57,925 nucleotides of DNA from an uncultured Bacteroidaceae bacterium. GTDB lineage: Bacteria; Bacteroidota; Bacteroidia; Bacteroidales; Bacteroidaceae. Within the stretch, counting starts at the first letter, position 1. Each line of letters opens with the position of its first letter. The stretch is from contig CAJOLI010000003.1 of NCBI GenBank assembly GCA_905235285.1, forward strand, positions 1-57,925, written 5' to 3'. Under the pieces are notes generated by a model. The model saw only the letters and a list, made by a program, of their open reading frames with translations, was not told where the DNA came from and ran no database searches. A program made the translations under genes and the position numbers. This document shows, piece after piece, positions 15,325-23,503 of this stretch.

Positions 15325-17637
15325 ATGAGGAAACGTCATTTTGGTATTCTTGTGCCCAGTCTGCTGCTGCCCATTCTGCTTGCGGCACAGGTTTACAAAG
15401 ATCCGAGCCGCAGCACCGAAGCGCGCGTGGACGACCTGTTGCGCCGCATGACCTTGGAAGAGAAGGTGATGCAGTTGTGCAGCCAGTATAACACGTTCAC
15501 CCTTGACGACGTGCAGGACAGCGACAAGATGAGCGCGTTCGTCGAGCACCTGCCGGGACAGATGCAGCCGCAGGACATCGGCATGGAATATACCATCGAG
15601 GCTCGCAACAAGCTGCAACGGTGGGCATTGGAGCATTCACGCCTCGGCATACCTTTGTTGTTCGTTGATGAGTCGCTCCACGGCGCAGCCCTGGCTGAGG
15701 CGACATCGTTTCCTCAGGCCGTGGCCCTTGGTTGTACCTGGAATCCCGAACTGGTGGAACAGTTGTTCCGCACCGCCGCACAGGAGCTGCGCAGCCGAGG
15801 CACGGGCATGGTGCTCTCGCCCGTAGTAGATGTGGCACGCGAACCACGCTGGGGCCGCACGGAAGAGTGCTACGGCGAGGACCCGCTGCTGGCTGGACGC
15901 ATGGGAGCTGCCGCCGTGCGGGGTCTGCAAGGCAGCAGCGACGGCACTATTGCCGCCGACGGCGTGGCCGCCACGCTGAAGCATTTCCTGGCACACGGAC
16001 AGAAAGAGGGCGGGCGCAACAAAGCACCTTCCAACCTGTCGATGAGCGTGCTGCGCGACATACACCTGGAATCGTTTCGCATAGCCGTGCGGGAATCACA
16101 TCCCCGAGGTGTCATGCCCTCTTACAACGAGGTGGACGCATTGCCCATGCACGTAAACCGTCCGCTGATGCAGGACGTGCTGCGCGGTGAGTTTGGATTC
16201 GACGGCATGATGGTCTCTGACTATCAGGGTATCAAGGAGTCGCACGACCTGCACCACATGACCTCCGGCGACAAGGAGTCGGCACTGCGTTCGTTCCTGG
16301 CAGGCGTGGAATTCGACCTGCCCAGCGGCGACTGCTACAAATACCTCACCGAGCTTGTGCGCGAGAAACAGATACAGGAGAAAGACATCGATGCCGCCGT
16401 GCGCAAGATACTGCGTCTGAAGTTTGAGCTGGGGCTCTTCGAGAACCCTTACCGCGACCTGGCTACGGCACAGCGCATCAGCCGCCGCCCCGAAAGCCGC
16501 GCCCTGGCCCTCCGCGCCGCAGAAGAAAGCATCGTGCTGCTGAAAAACGAGCACGACCTCCTGCCGCTGAAGGCTGCGGAAGCGGGCAAGATAGCCGTCA
16601 TAGGTCCTCATGCCGACAACGCGCGTCTGGGCGAGTACTCAGGCGTTCCTATTCAGAAAATAAGCATCCTCGAGGGTATGCGCCGCCGCTTCGGCGACGA
16701 CCGCGTCGTGTATGCCGAGGGCACCCGCCTGACCAACAACCACAGCGAGGACTCGCGCCAGACATGGTTCACGCCTATCCTGCCCGAGACGTTCCCGCAG
16801 CCCGAAGAGAACAGACAGCGCATCAGCGAGGCCGTGGAGGTGGCGCGCGAGGCAGACCTCATCCTCCTCGTCTTAGGCGAGAACGAGATGCTGGCGCGCG
16901 AGGCTTTTGTACCTGAATCCACCGGCGACAACTGCACGCTGGAGTTGCTCGGACAGCAGGACGAGCTGTTCGACGCTATGGTAGCGACAGGCAAACCCGT
17001 GGTGGTGTGCCTCGTCCACGGCCGTCCTCTCAGCATCAACAGCGTGGCCGAACATGCCGACGCCATCCTCGACCTGTGGTATGCCGGACAGGAGACGGGC
17101 GATGCCGTGGCCGCCATCCTGACGGGCGACGTCAACCCCTCGGGCAAACTCACCATGACCTATCCGAAGTCCGTGGGTCACCTGCCTGTCCACTACAACC
17201 GCAAACCTACCTCGGCACGCAACTACGTCAGCGACACCTTCGGATGGCTGTGGCCCTTCGGACATGGCTTGAGCTACACCCGCTTCGACTATTCTGATGC
17301 CGAGATGTCGGCTTCGCAGATGAAGGCCGACGGCAGCGTCACCCTCTCCTTCACCCTCACCAACAGCGGTCAACGCGACGGCTGCGAGGTCGTCCAGCTC
17401 TACGTGCGCGACGAGGTGGCCTCGCTCACACGTCCCATCAAGGAGCTGAAGGACTTCCGGAAAGTGTTTCTCCGCGCAGGAGAATCGAAGCGCGTCTCCT
17501 TCACCATCGACCGCTCCATGCTGGAGTTCTGGAACATCGACCGCCATTATGCCGTCGAACCCGGTGAGTTCACCCTGATGCTGGGAGCCTCGAGCGAAGA
17601 CATACGAATACTAACGACTCTGACATGTACTAATTAA
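15325..17637 (+). CDS. GH3 beta-glycosidase (beta-glucosidase/beta-xylosidase type)
   Basis: This secreted retaining exo-glycosidase has 770 residues and a signal peptide (MRKRHFGILVPSLLLPILLAAQ). The TIM barrel (about 30-370) contains EPRWGRTEECYGEDP, the KHF motif at 219-221, and the nucleophile Asp299 in GFDGMMVSDYQ. The alpha/beta sandwich (about 400-610) contains LGENEMLAREAF, where the acid/base Glu is expected, and the fibronectin III-like C-terminal domain ends the protein. There is no sorting tail, so it is probably periplasmic. Substrate is uncertain; next to GH127 and GH93, beta-xylosidase or beta-glucosidase activity on released oligosaccharides is plausible. The stop is 2 bp before the GH127 start. 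Confidence 0.9.
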   Translation: MRKRHFGILVPSLLLPILLAAQVYKDPSRSTEARVDDLLRRMTLEEKVMQLCSQYNTFTLDDVQDSDKMSAFVEHLPGQMQPQDIGMEYTIEARNKLQRWALEHSRLGIPLLFVDESLHGAALAEATSFPQAVALGCTWNPELVEQLFRTAAQELRSRGTGMVLSPVVDVAREPRWGRTEECYGEDPLLAGRMGAAAVRGLQGSSDGTIAADGVAATLKHFLAHGQKEGGRNKAPSNLSMSVLRDIHLESFRIAVRESHPRGVMPSYNEVDALPMHVNRPLMQDVLRGEFGFDGMMVSDYQGIKESHDLHHMTSGDKESALRSFLAGVEFDLPSGDCYKYLTELVREKQIQEKDIDAAVRKILRLKFELGLFENPYRDLATAQRISRRPESRALALRAAEESIVLLKNEHDLLPLKAAEAGKIAVIGPHADNARLGEYSGVPIQKISILEGMRRRFGDDRVVYAEGTRLTNNHSEDSRQTWFTPILPETFPQPEENRQRISEAVEVAREADLILLVLGENEMLAREAFVPESTGDNCTLELLGQQDELFDAMVATGKPVVVCLVHGRPLSINSVAEHADAILDLWYAGQETGDAVAAILTGDVNPSGKLTMTYPKSVGHLPVHYNRKPTSARNYVSDTFGWLWPFGHGLSYTRFDYSDAEMSASQMKADGSVTLSFTLTNSGQRDGCEVVQLYVRDEVASLTRPIKELKDFRKVFLRAGESKRVSFTIDRSMLEFWNIDRHYAVEPGEFTLMLGASSEDIRILTTLTCTN

Positions 17638-17639
17638 AT

Positions 17640-19532
17640 ATGAGAAAAAAACTTTGCAGCTGCACGCTTGTGGCAGCATCACTCTGGCTGCTGACACTGC
17701 CCGTAGCCGTTCAGGCACAGCGCCCTGCCTCTCAGGAACCCTTGCAACCACGGCACGTTGATTTCTCGCAAGTCCGCATCACCGACCGCTTCTGGCTGCC
17801 ACGTCTTGAACGCCACGCCATGTTCACGCTGCCCGTGTGCATCGACCAGATAGAGAACCAGACTGGCCGCATAAGCAATTTCGCCCACGCGGCGGAGCGG
17901 CAGGGAGAGCACTCCGGCATCTATTTCGACGACTCCGACGTGTACAAAGCCATGGAAGGCATGGCTTACAGCCTGATGATACATCCCGATAAGGCCGTAG
18001 AGGAGAAGCTCGACCATTGGACTGAACTCATTGAGCGCTCACAATGGGACGACGGCTACATCAATACATTCTACACGCTGACGGACACAGACAGACGATG
18101 GACGGACATGGACCGCCATGAGATGTATTGCATGGGACATCTGATAGAAGCCGGTGTGGCCTACTATCAAGCTACGGGCAAGCGCCGCCTGTTAGACGTC
18201 TGTTGCCGTGTCGCCGACCACCTCGACAGCACCTTCGGCCCCAGCAAGCGCCAATGGGTTCCAGGGCATGAAGAGGTGGAGCTGGCTCTGTGCAAGCTCT
18301 ATACCGCAACGGGAACCGAACGCTATCTTCGCCTTGCTCACTGGCTATTGGAAGAACGCGGCCGTGGGCATGGCAGTCACGTAGAAAGCGACTGGAACGG
18401 ATGGCTCTGGGACAAGGTGTATCATCAGGATGACGTCCCCGTCAGCCAGCTACGCAATGCTGGCGGACATGCCGTGCGCCTGATGTACCTGCTGTGCGGC
18501 ATGGCCGATGTGTCGTCGCTGCTTCCCGATGCCGACTACTCCGAAGCCCTACATGCCTTGTGGCAGGACGTGACCGAGCGTAATATGTATATCACAGGAG
18601 GTATAGGCTCGTCGCAGCACAACGAGGGCTTCACAGAGGACTACGACCTGCCCAATGAGACGGCCTACTGCGAGACATGTGCTTCCATAGGACTCGTCCT
18701 GTGGAGCCAGCGCATGCACGAACTGACGGGTGAGAGCCGCTACATCGACGTGATGGAGCGCACGCTTTACAATGCCCTGTTAGCCGGCATAAACCTGCGC
18801 GGCGACAGATTCTTCTACGTCAATCCCCTCAGCAGCGCCGGTGAGCACCACCGCCAGGCGTGGTACGGCTGCGCCTGCTGCCCGAGCAACGTATCGCGCT
18901 TCCTGCCTTCGCTCGGCAGCTACGTTTACGGCACTTCATCGCAGGATGTTTGGGTACACTTGTATATCGGCAGTGAGACAACGCTGCCTGCAACAGACGG
19001 GAGTCAGACATCTATACGTATGCAGACCGATTATCCTTGGAATGGTGACGTGAGCCTGCAACTCCGAGGCAAGGGATGGAAGGAGAAGACACTGCGGCTG
19101 CGTATTCCGGGGTGGTGCACCGACTACAGCGTCCGCATCAACGGAAAGCGTTGTAAGGAGATTGACACCGAGAAAGGCTATGCTGTCCTTCGCAGGAAAT
19201 GGAAGGATGGCGACACAGTGACCCTAACCCTCGACATGCCCGTGCGACTCACCTCCGCTGCACCACAGGTTAAGGCTGATGCTGGCATGCGAGCCATAGA
19301 GCGTGGGCCTATTGTCTATTGTGCGGAAGCGGCAGACAATACACTCAAGATCGACAATCTTCAGCTGACGGATAACACAGTCATCACCCTCGGCCCGACG
19401 CTGCCATCACTCGACAGCCTGCAGACGTTGCAGGCCAAAACGCCTGATGGCCTTCTTACTCTCATTCCTTACTATGCCTGGGACAACCGTGCGGCAGGAA
19501 AGATGCGCGTGTGGATTCCGTTCATGCAGTAA
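17640..19532 (+). CDS. GH127 beta-L-arabinofuranosidase
   Basis: This family releases beta-linked L-arabinofuranose using a zinc-bound cysteine nucleophile. The 630-residue protein has a signal peptide (MRKKLCSCTLVAASLWLLTL to VQAQ). All active-site residues known from Bifidobacterium HypBA1 can be placed: acid/base Glu329 (SQHNEGF), zinc ligands Glu345 and Cys347 (CETCASIG), nucleophile Cys413 and ligand Cys414 (GCACCPSN). An (alpha/alpha)6 barrel is followed by two beta-sandwich domains. There is no T9SS tail, so it is probably periplasmic. It ends the GH93-GH3-GH127 operon; the start is 2 bp after the GH3 stop, suggesting coupled translation. Beta-L-arabinofuranose occurs in extensins and some arabinans. 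Confidence 0.93.
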   Translation: MRKKLCSCTLVAASLWLLTLPVAVQAQRPASQEPLQPRHVDFSQVRITDRFWLPRLERHAMFTLPVCIDQIENQTGRISNFAHAAERQGEHSGIYFDDSDVYKAMEGMAYSLMIHPDKAVEEKLDHWTELIERSQWDDGYINTFYTLTDTDRRWTDMDRHEMYCMGHLIEAGVAYYQATGKRRLLDVCCRVADHLDSTFGPSKRQWVPGHEEVELALCKLYTATGTERYLRLAHWLLEERGRGHGSHVESDWNGWLWDKVYHQDDVPVSQLRNAGGHAVRLMYLLCGMADVSSLLPDADYSEALHALWQDVTERNMYITGGIGSSQHNEGFTEDYDLPNETAYCETCASIGLVLWSQRMHELTGESRYIDVMERTLYNALLAGINLRGDRFFYVNPLSSAGEHHRQAWYGCACCPSNVSRFLPSLGSYVYGTSSQDVWVHLYIGSETTLPATDGSQTSIRMQTDYPWNGDVSLQLRGKGWKEKTLRLRIPGWCTDYSVRINGKRCKEIDTEKGYAVLRRKWKDGDTVTLTLDMPVRLTSAAPQVKADAGMRAIERGPIVYCAEAADNTLKIDNLQLTDNTVITLGPTLPSLDSLQTLQAKTPDGLLTLIPYYAWDNRAAGKMRVWIPFMQ

Positions 19533-19554
19533 TCAAGTATTTACCGTCACTTTC

Positions 19555-19699
19555 ATACAGCCGGCTGTATCTGTTAACTCACCCGGGTGTATCAGCCAAC
19601 TCACCCGGGTGCATCAGCCAACTCAGCCGGGTGCATCAGCCAATTCAGCCGGGTGCATCAGCCAACTCAGCCAGGTACATCAGCGCACACGACAGGTCG
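19555..19699. repeat. 22-bp tandem repeat array opened by a perfect 16-bp palindrome
   Basis: Six units of 22 bp run at 19568-19589, 19590-19611, 19612-19633, 19634-19655, 19656-19677 and a degenerate one at 19678-19699. The core is CATCAGCCAACTC followed by ACCCGGGTG or AGCCGGGTG. The array starts with the perfect palindrome ATACAGCCGGCTGTAT at 19555-19570. The unit length is not a multiple of three and there are no spacers, so this is neither a protein repeat nor CRISPR. The 22-bp step is close to two helical turns. It lies between the convergent GH127 and GH51 genes. Confidence 0.85.
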
Positions 19700-19706
19700 T
19701 ATCAAA

Positions 19707-19762
19707 AATATTACTGTCCGCTAAACTTTCTTTGAATAGAAAATTTGGCAGACAGTAATATT
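19707..19762. repeat. MITE-like hairpin with TGTCCGCTAAA ends
   Basis: The arms 19707-19718 and 19751-19762 are perfect over 12 bp, and the pairing extends to 24 bp with three mismatches (19707-19730 against 19739-19762). The left arm includes the TGTCCGCTAAA core shared with both window edges. On the minus strand the stem is followed by TTTTTGATACG, so it may also terminate GH51 transcription. Confidence 0.65.
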
Positions 19763-19831
19763 ACAGAAACAATAGTGCCCGGTCAAATGTTATATATCCC
19801 AAAGCCCGGGGCATCGCCGTAGGCTCAAGGG

Positions 19832-22800
19832 TTACTTAACCAAGACCTTGCGCCCGTTGATGATGTAAAGTCCAGGTCGCGTAACGCTATTGATTGAGAT
19901 GCTACGCCCCATGATGTCGATAGCCTGATGACTTGATGACGTGGACTGCTGGTCGCCGTTCTGCGGTGTGGCGAAGAGCTCGCTGATAGCCGTCGGCATG
20001 TCGATGGGTTGGAAGTCAGCCAGCAAGGCTGCCGTCTGCCCTGCTATGACAGAGACCTGTTCGACGTTGAGGGCGCGGTCGTAGATGCGCAGGTTGTCGA
20101 AATAGGTATTCTCCATATAGGCATCGGCGGCGAAGGGTGAGCGTGCGATGTAGCATCCGTTGATGTTGTCGAGGAACGAGCGCAGGACAATGTCTGTGCG
20201 TGCTTCGGCATAGCGGTAGCCATCGATGTAGAAGGTTCCGGTGCCGTTGCGGTGGACATAGGTGAGGTTGTGCCACGAGGCAGCACGGAGGCAGCTGCCG
20301 GAGCGGAAGCTCTGAGTGGAGCCGTCCTTAAGCTCTGCGTACCAGTCGCGTGCTCCTCCTGCGTTGATGAATCCGAAGTACTGATTGGTGCCGTTGGCAA
20401 ATGCCAGTGCCCAGCAGAATGAGCCCAGGTTGTTCTCGGCGCGAGGGTAGAGGTCGAGGCTGATGGTGAAGTCGTCAGCATCGGCGAGAACGGCACGTGG
20501 CATGTCGGTGCCGAGGTTCATGAAACCGTGGCTACCGAGAGCTCCGCTGTAGAGGACATGGTTGCCGTCGGCCATGGTCTGAATGGTGGCTCCGCTGACG
20601 AGTCTGCCGGAGAAGCGTCCGTCGTCGCTGACGGCTCTGCCTCTCTCGAAGCTGTATGTTACTGCGGGTTCTGGCATGTCCGGCACATAACGTTCTGGCA
20701 GGCTGGAGAAAGCGATGGTAAGAATGGTGAGAGAGTTGGCCGGTGCATCGTAGGTGACACCTACGGCAGGCTCGCCCCCTGCGCCGTTTGTGGCAAGGGT
20801 GGCTATGCGTGCGGCATCAGTGGTACGTGGCACGACGCGGGTGGGGTTGCTCATGGTGTTCTCGTCGTAGAGGCCACCGGAGGTGAGCACTTCGGCCGAT
20901 ACGGTTTCGGGCGTGGCACCAGCGAAGCATAGCTGCACGGTCTGGTCGGCAGGATTGGGATTGGTAAGCTTGACGATGACGCGTTGCTCATCCTCGTCGA
21001 TGGCCGCCGAGGTGAAGACACCGCGAGCATATCCTGCGGGGATCTCTGTGTCGTGGATGAGTTGGCCGTCGAGGTAGCAGCGCACATGGCTACCACGTTT
21101 CTCGATGCGTATGTCGTAGGTGCGGTCGGTCTCGAGGGAACCTGCGGCGCGTGCCACGGTGGTCTTTACGCCGCCGATGGCGTTCTCGAGGCCGTGGGCT
21201 GAGTTGCCCCATCCGCCTATGTTCCACCATGTGTAGTTCTGTGCGTCCTTGTAGTTGAAAAGGATGAGGAATCCTTCGGTGCCCCCTGTCTTGGTGGCCT
21301 TGAGGCTGAGGTCAATGCTGTCGTTGGGCAGGTCGAGGCGGCAGATAAAGGTTGCTCCCTCGACGCTGGTCCCTGTCTGGCGGATGTCAGAAGTGCTGAA
21401 AGCCCACGTTCCGGAGCCTCGGGCCCAAGCTGCTGAGTTGCTGCTGGCCTGACTGAAGAGCACGGTGCCGTCCGGTCGTGAGAGTTGCACGTCGGAGAAG
21501 GTGGCCGCAGTGAGCCATGTTCCGATGCCGATATGACGGTCGCCGGTTGCGAGCTGTGGCACATTATTCGTCTCGGTCCAGGGCAGCTGGTGGCTCCCCT
21601 GGTTGCATGCGAAGAGCTTCTGAACGTAGTATGAAGGTGTGCCGTAGGCCTGCCGGTGGTCGAAGCGTATGATGTCGTAGTTCCATCCGCCGTAGGTCTC
21701 GTTCATGAAGATGGGAGCGAAGGATGCCATGCTCACGACGTCGCAGTTGTTCTCTAATCCCTGCATGAAGACGGCCTCGGCCAGGGCGTCGCGCAGGTTG
21801 CCGATGCCGGTGCCGATGTTGGCGGCATATTCGCCTACATAGACATGCGTTCCGGCGCGCGAATAGCTGTTGTATTTCTCGTAGTTGTTGAAATAGAAGC
21901 CAGCATCACGGTAGTAGTGCTCATCGACGAGCTCCACGGGGTGTCCGCTTCGCCATGAGGGGAAGTCAGTGCCCCAAGCTTCTACGTTTGCGATAGTCGT
22001 GACCTCGGGGAAGCGCGCCTTTATGGCGTTGAAGAACTGAATGTAGCGTTCGAAGTAGTGGTCACTCTGGTCGCTGTTGGAGTTGAAGTCGAAATTGCAG
22101 TTCTCGTTGCCTATCTCTACGTACTTGAGGTTGAAGGGTTCAGGGTGTCCGTTCTTGGCACGTAGTGCTCCGTAGGTAGTGGTCACGTCTCCGTTGGCGT
22201 ATTCTATTGCATCGAGAGTCTCTTGTATGAAATCTCCGATGTTGCGGTAATCGACAACCCATCCGTGTCCCATGCCTACGTTGCACACGAACATGGGAGC
22301 CGCGCCGATATCCTCGCAGAACTGCAGGAACTCGTGGTAGCCCTGTCCGTCGCTAACCCAGTAGCCCCACTGCTGGTTGCGGTGTCCCGGCCGCTCCTCA
22401 ATGGGGCCTATGGTCTTCTTCCACTCCCATCGGGTTGAGTTATTGGGGTCACGGTCCCATCCTGTTCGTCCTTCGATATAGCAGCCGCCTGGAAACCTCA
22501 TGAAGCGCGGGTGCATGTCGGCGAGCATCTGTCCGAGGTCGCGCCGCATGCCGTTCTCGCGGTCGCGGAAGGTCGGTGGGAAGCAACTGACCATGTCTAC
22601 GACGAGTGTCGTGGGCGCGGAGACCTGCAGTTGGAAGGCTCCCCCTGTGGCATCGGTCGTGGGGCGTATCTCGCCCGTGAGCTTGCGCCATTGGCCTGTG
22701 AAGGGCCCGTCGAAGGTGACAGCTCCGCAGCTGCTTCCGGCAGCGTTGACGAGCCGTGCCGTCAGACGCCCATCGAAGGTGCCTCCGGGGCATCGTACCC

Positions 22801-23194
22801 ACAGGCTGACCTTGTAGGTGTCGGCCCGTGCGATTCTGATGCCTCCGAAGCCTGAGTTGCGCAGGTAGGCAGAGGCGCTGTTGAACTGCACCCGGCAGGC
22901 GTTGCGTTGTGCGCTGTTGAGGAGGTTGTCACGCTCGAGTGAGATGTTGGCATTCTGAGATGTCCACCCGTAGAATGAGCCCCAGTCGTCATCGAAGGAA
23001 CGGTTTACGATGGCCTCGCCGTAAAGGCCGCCTTCGCCGCCGTGGTTGATCTCCTCAAAGAAGATGCCGAAGAGGTCCGTGGCAATAGGAGCGCCGCGGC
23101 GCGTGAGATCGAAATCGAGGCGCACAGCCTGTGCTTGAGCAAACATTGCCACGAAGCAGGTAAGAGCCAAAAGAGTCGTAAGACGTTGTTTCAT
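19832..23194 (-). CDS. GH51 alpha-L-arabinofuranosidase with LamG-type module and T9SS tail
   Basis: The enzyme removes alpha-linked arabinofuranose from arabinan or arabinoxylan. The start at 23194 gives a signal peptide (MKQRLTTLLALTCFVAMFAQ). A CBM4-like beta-sandwich (about 70-205) interrupts the N-terminal region. The TIM barrel carries acid/base Glu364 (VEIGNENCN) and nucleophile Glu455 (VYVGEYAAN). After about residue 565 a DUF1080/LamG-like sandwich (WAFSTSDIRQ to YLDGQLIHDT) is inserted before the C-terminal arabinofuranosidase strands. A second concanavalin-like domain (about 870-1050) and a tail ending GLYIINGRKVLVK follow. At 1120 residues it is nearly twice a simple GH51. Probably cell-surface. 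It is separated from the upstream gene by 309 bp, so it probably has its own promoter. Confidence 0.9.
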   Translation of the reverse strand: MKQRLTTLLALTCFVAMFAQAQAVRLDFDLTRRGAPIATDLFGIFFEEINHGGEGGLYGEAIVNRSFDDDWGSFYGWTSQNANISLERDNLLNSAQRNACRVQFNSASAYLRNSGFGGIRIARADTYKVSLWVRCPGGTFDGRLTARLVNAAGSSCGAVTFDGPFTGQWRKLTGEIRPTTDATGGAFQLQVSAPTTLVVDMVSCFPPTFRDRENGMRRDLGQMLADMHPRFMRFPGGCYIEGRTGWDRDPNNSTRWEWKKTIGPIEERPGHRNQQWGYWVSDGQGYHEFLQFCEDIGAAPMFVCNVGMGHGWVVDYRNIGDFIQETLDAIEYANGDVTTTYGALRAKNGHPEPFNLKYVEIGNENCNFDFNSNSDQSDHYFERYIQFFNAIKARFPEVTTIANVEAWGTDFPSWRSGHPVELVDEHYYRDAGFYFNNYEKYNSYSRAGTHVYVGEYAANIGTGIGNLRDALAEAVFMQGLENNCDVVSMASFAPIFMNETYGGWNYDIIRFDHRQAYGTPSYYVQKLFACNQGSHQLPWTETNNVPQLATGDRHIGIGTWLTAATFSDVQLSRPDGTVLFSQASSNSAAWARGSGTWAFSTSDIRQTGTSVEGATFICRLDLPNDSIDLSLKATKTGGTEGFLILFNYKDAQNYTWWNIGGWGNSAHGLENAIGGVKTTVARAAGSLETDRTYDIRIEKRGSHVRCYLDGQLIHDTEIPAGYARGVFTSAAIDEDEQRVIVKLTNPNPADQTVQLCFAGATPETVSAEVLTSGGLYDENTMSNPTRVVPRTTDAARIATLATNGAGGEPAVGVTYDAPANSLTILTIAFSSLPERYVPDMPEPAVTYSFERGRAVSDDGRFSGRLVSGATIQTMADGNHVLYSGALGSHGFMNLGTDMPRAVLADADDFTISLDLYPRAENNLGSFCWALAFANGTNQYFGFINAGGARDWYAELKDGSTQSFRSGSCLRAASWHNLTYVHRNGTGTFYIDGYRYAEARTDIVLRSFLDNINGCYIARSPFAADAYMENTYFDNLRIYDRALNVEQVSVIAGQTAALLADFQPIDMPTAISELFATPQNGDQQSTSSSHQAIDIMGRSISINSVTRPGLYIINGRKVLVK

Positions 23195-23503
23195 AGAAAG
23201 GAAAGCTTTAAGATACATTCGGTCATTAGGCTGTCACGCCGCTTGCAAGCTTGCTTCTTCTCATCTTCTTCATCACTTCTCGGTTACAATGGAACCCCAC
23301 TGCGCCCACAAAGCTCTGGAAAATCTGTTCAAAAAGAATACTTGAATCACCATAACGTTAATGACCGATTTGTGTTAGGAAAACGTTACGGTCCGCAGGC
23401 TTGCGCGCAATCACTGCGAACAAGTTGCGGGCCGTAAACAAACTAATAAACTAACTAACTAACAATCTAAAACTAACTATAAGTGAGTGAATTCAATCAC
23501 TGA
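23195..23503. other. 309-bp non-coding leader region upstream of GH51
   Basis: No gene is seen. From high to low coordinate it holds an 18-bp near-palindrome at 23483-23500 that may end the upstream gene, ACTA-type short repeats at about 23440-23480, and a 52-nt hairpin with arms 23386-23397 and 23426-23437 (11 of 12 paired, plus CTTG/CAAG inside). It also holds a copy of the dispersed motif at 23359-23377 and a partial inverted copy at about 23216-23228. The minus strand at 23316-23331 contains GAACAGATTTTC, which resembles GAGCAGATTTTC at the window start. No clear TAnnTTTG was found. Confidence 0.5.
23359..23377 (+). repeat. Dispersed 19-bp intergenic motif, copy 2
   Basis: TAATGACCGATTTGTGTTA, 18 of 19 identical to the copy at 116-134. 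It lies in the GH51 leader region. Confidence 0.6.

Noticed and set aside
13953..15326. 457-codon antisense frame over the GH93-like gene
   Set aside because: It mirrors a GC-biased real gene, has no domain match that I recognise, and no promoter. Many other long antisense frames (for example 234-1208 and 25697-26221) are rejected for the same reason.
19568..19699. CRISPR array
   Set aside because: Units of 22 bp are directly adjacent with no spacers, and no cas genes are present.
19511..19758. Open frames across the 22-bp repeats that look like a repetitive protein
   Set aside because: The period is not a multiple of three, so the same repeat is read in all frames; the frames carry on from the GH127 end and have no start of their own.
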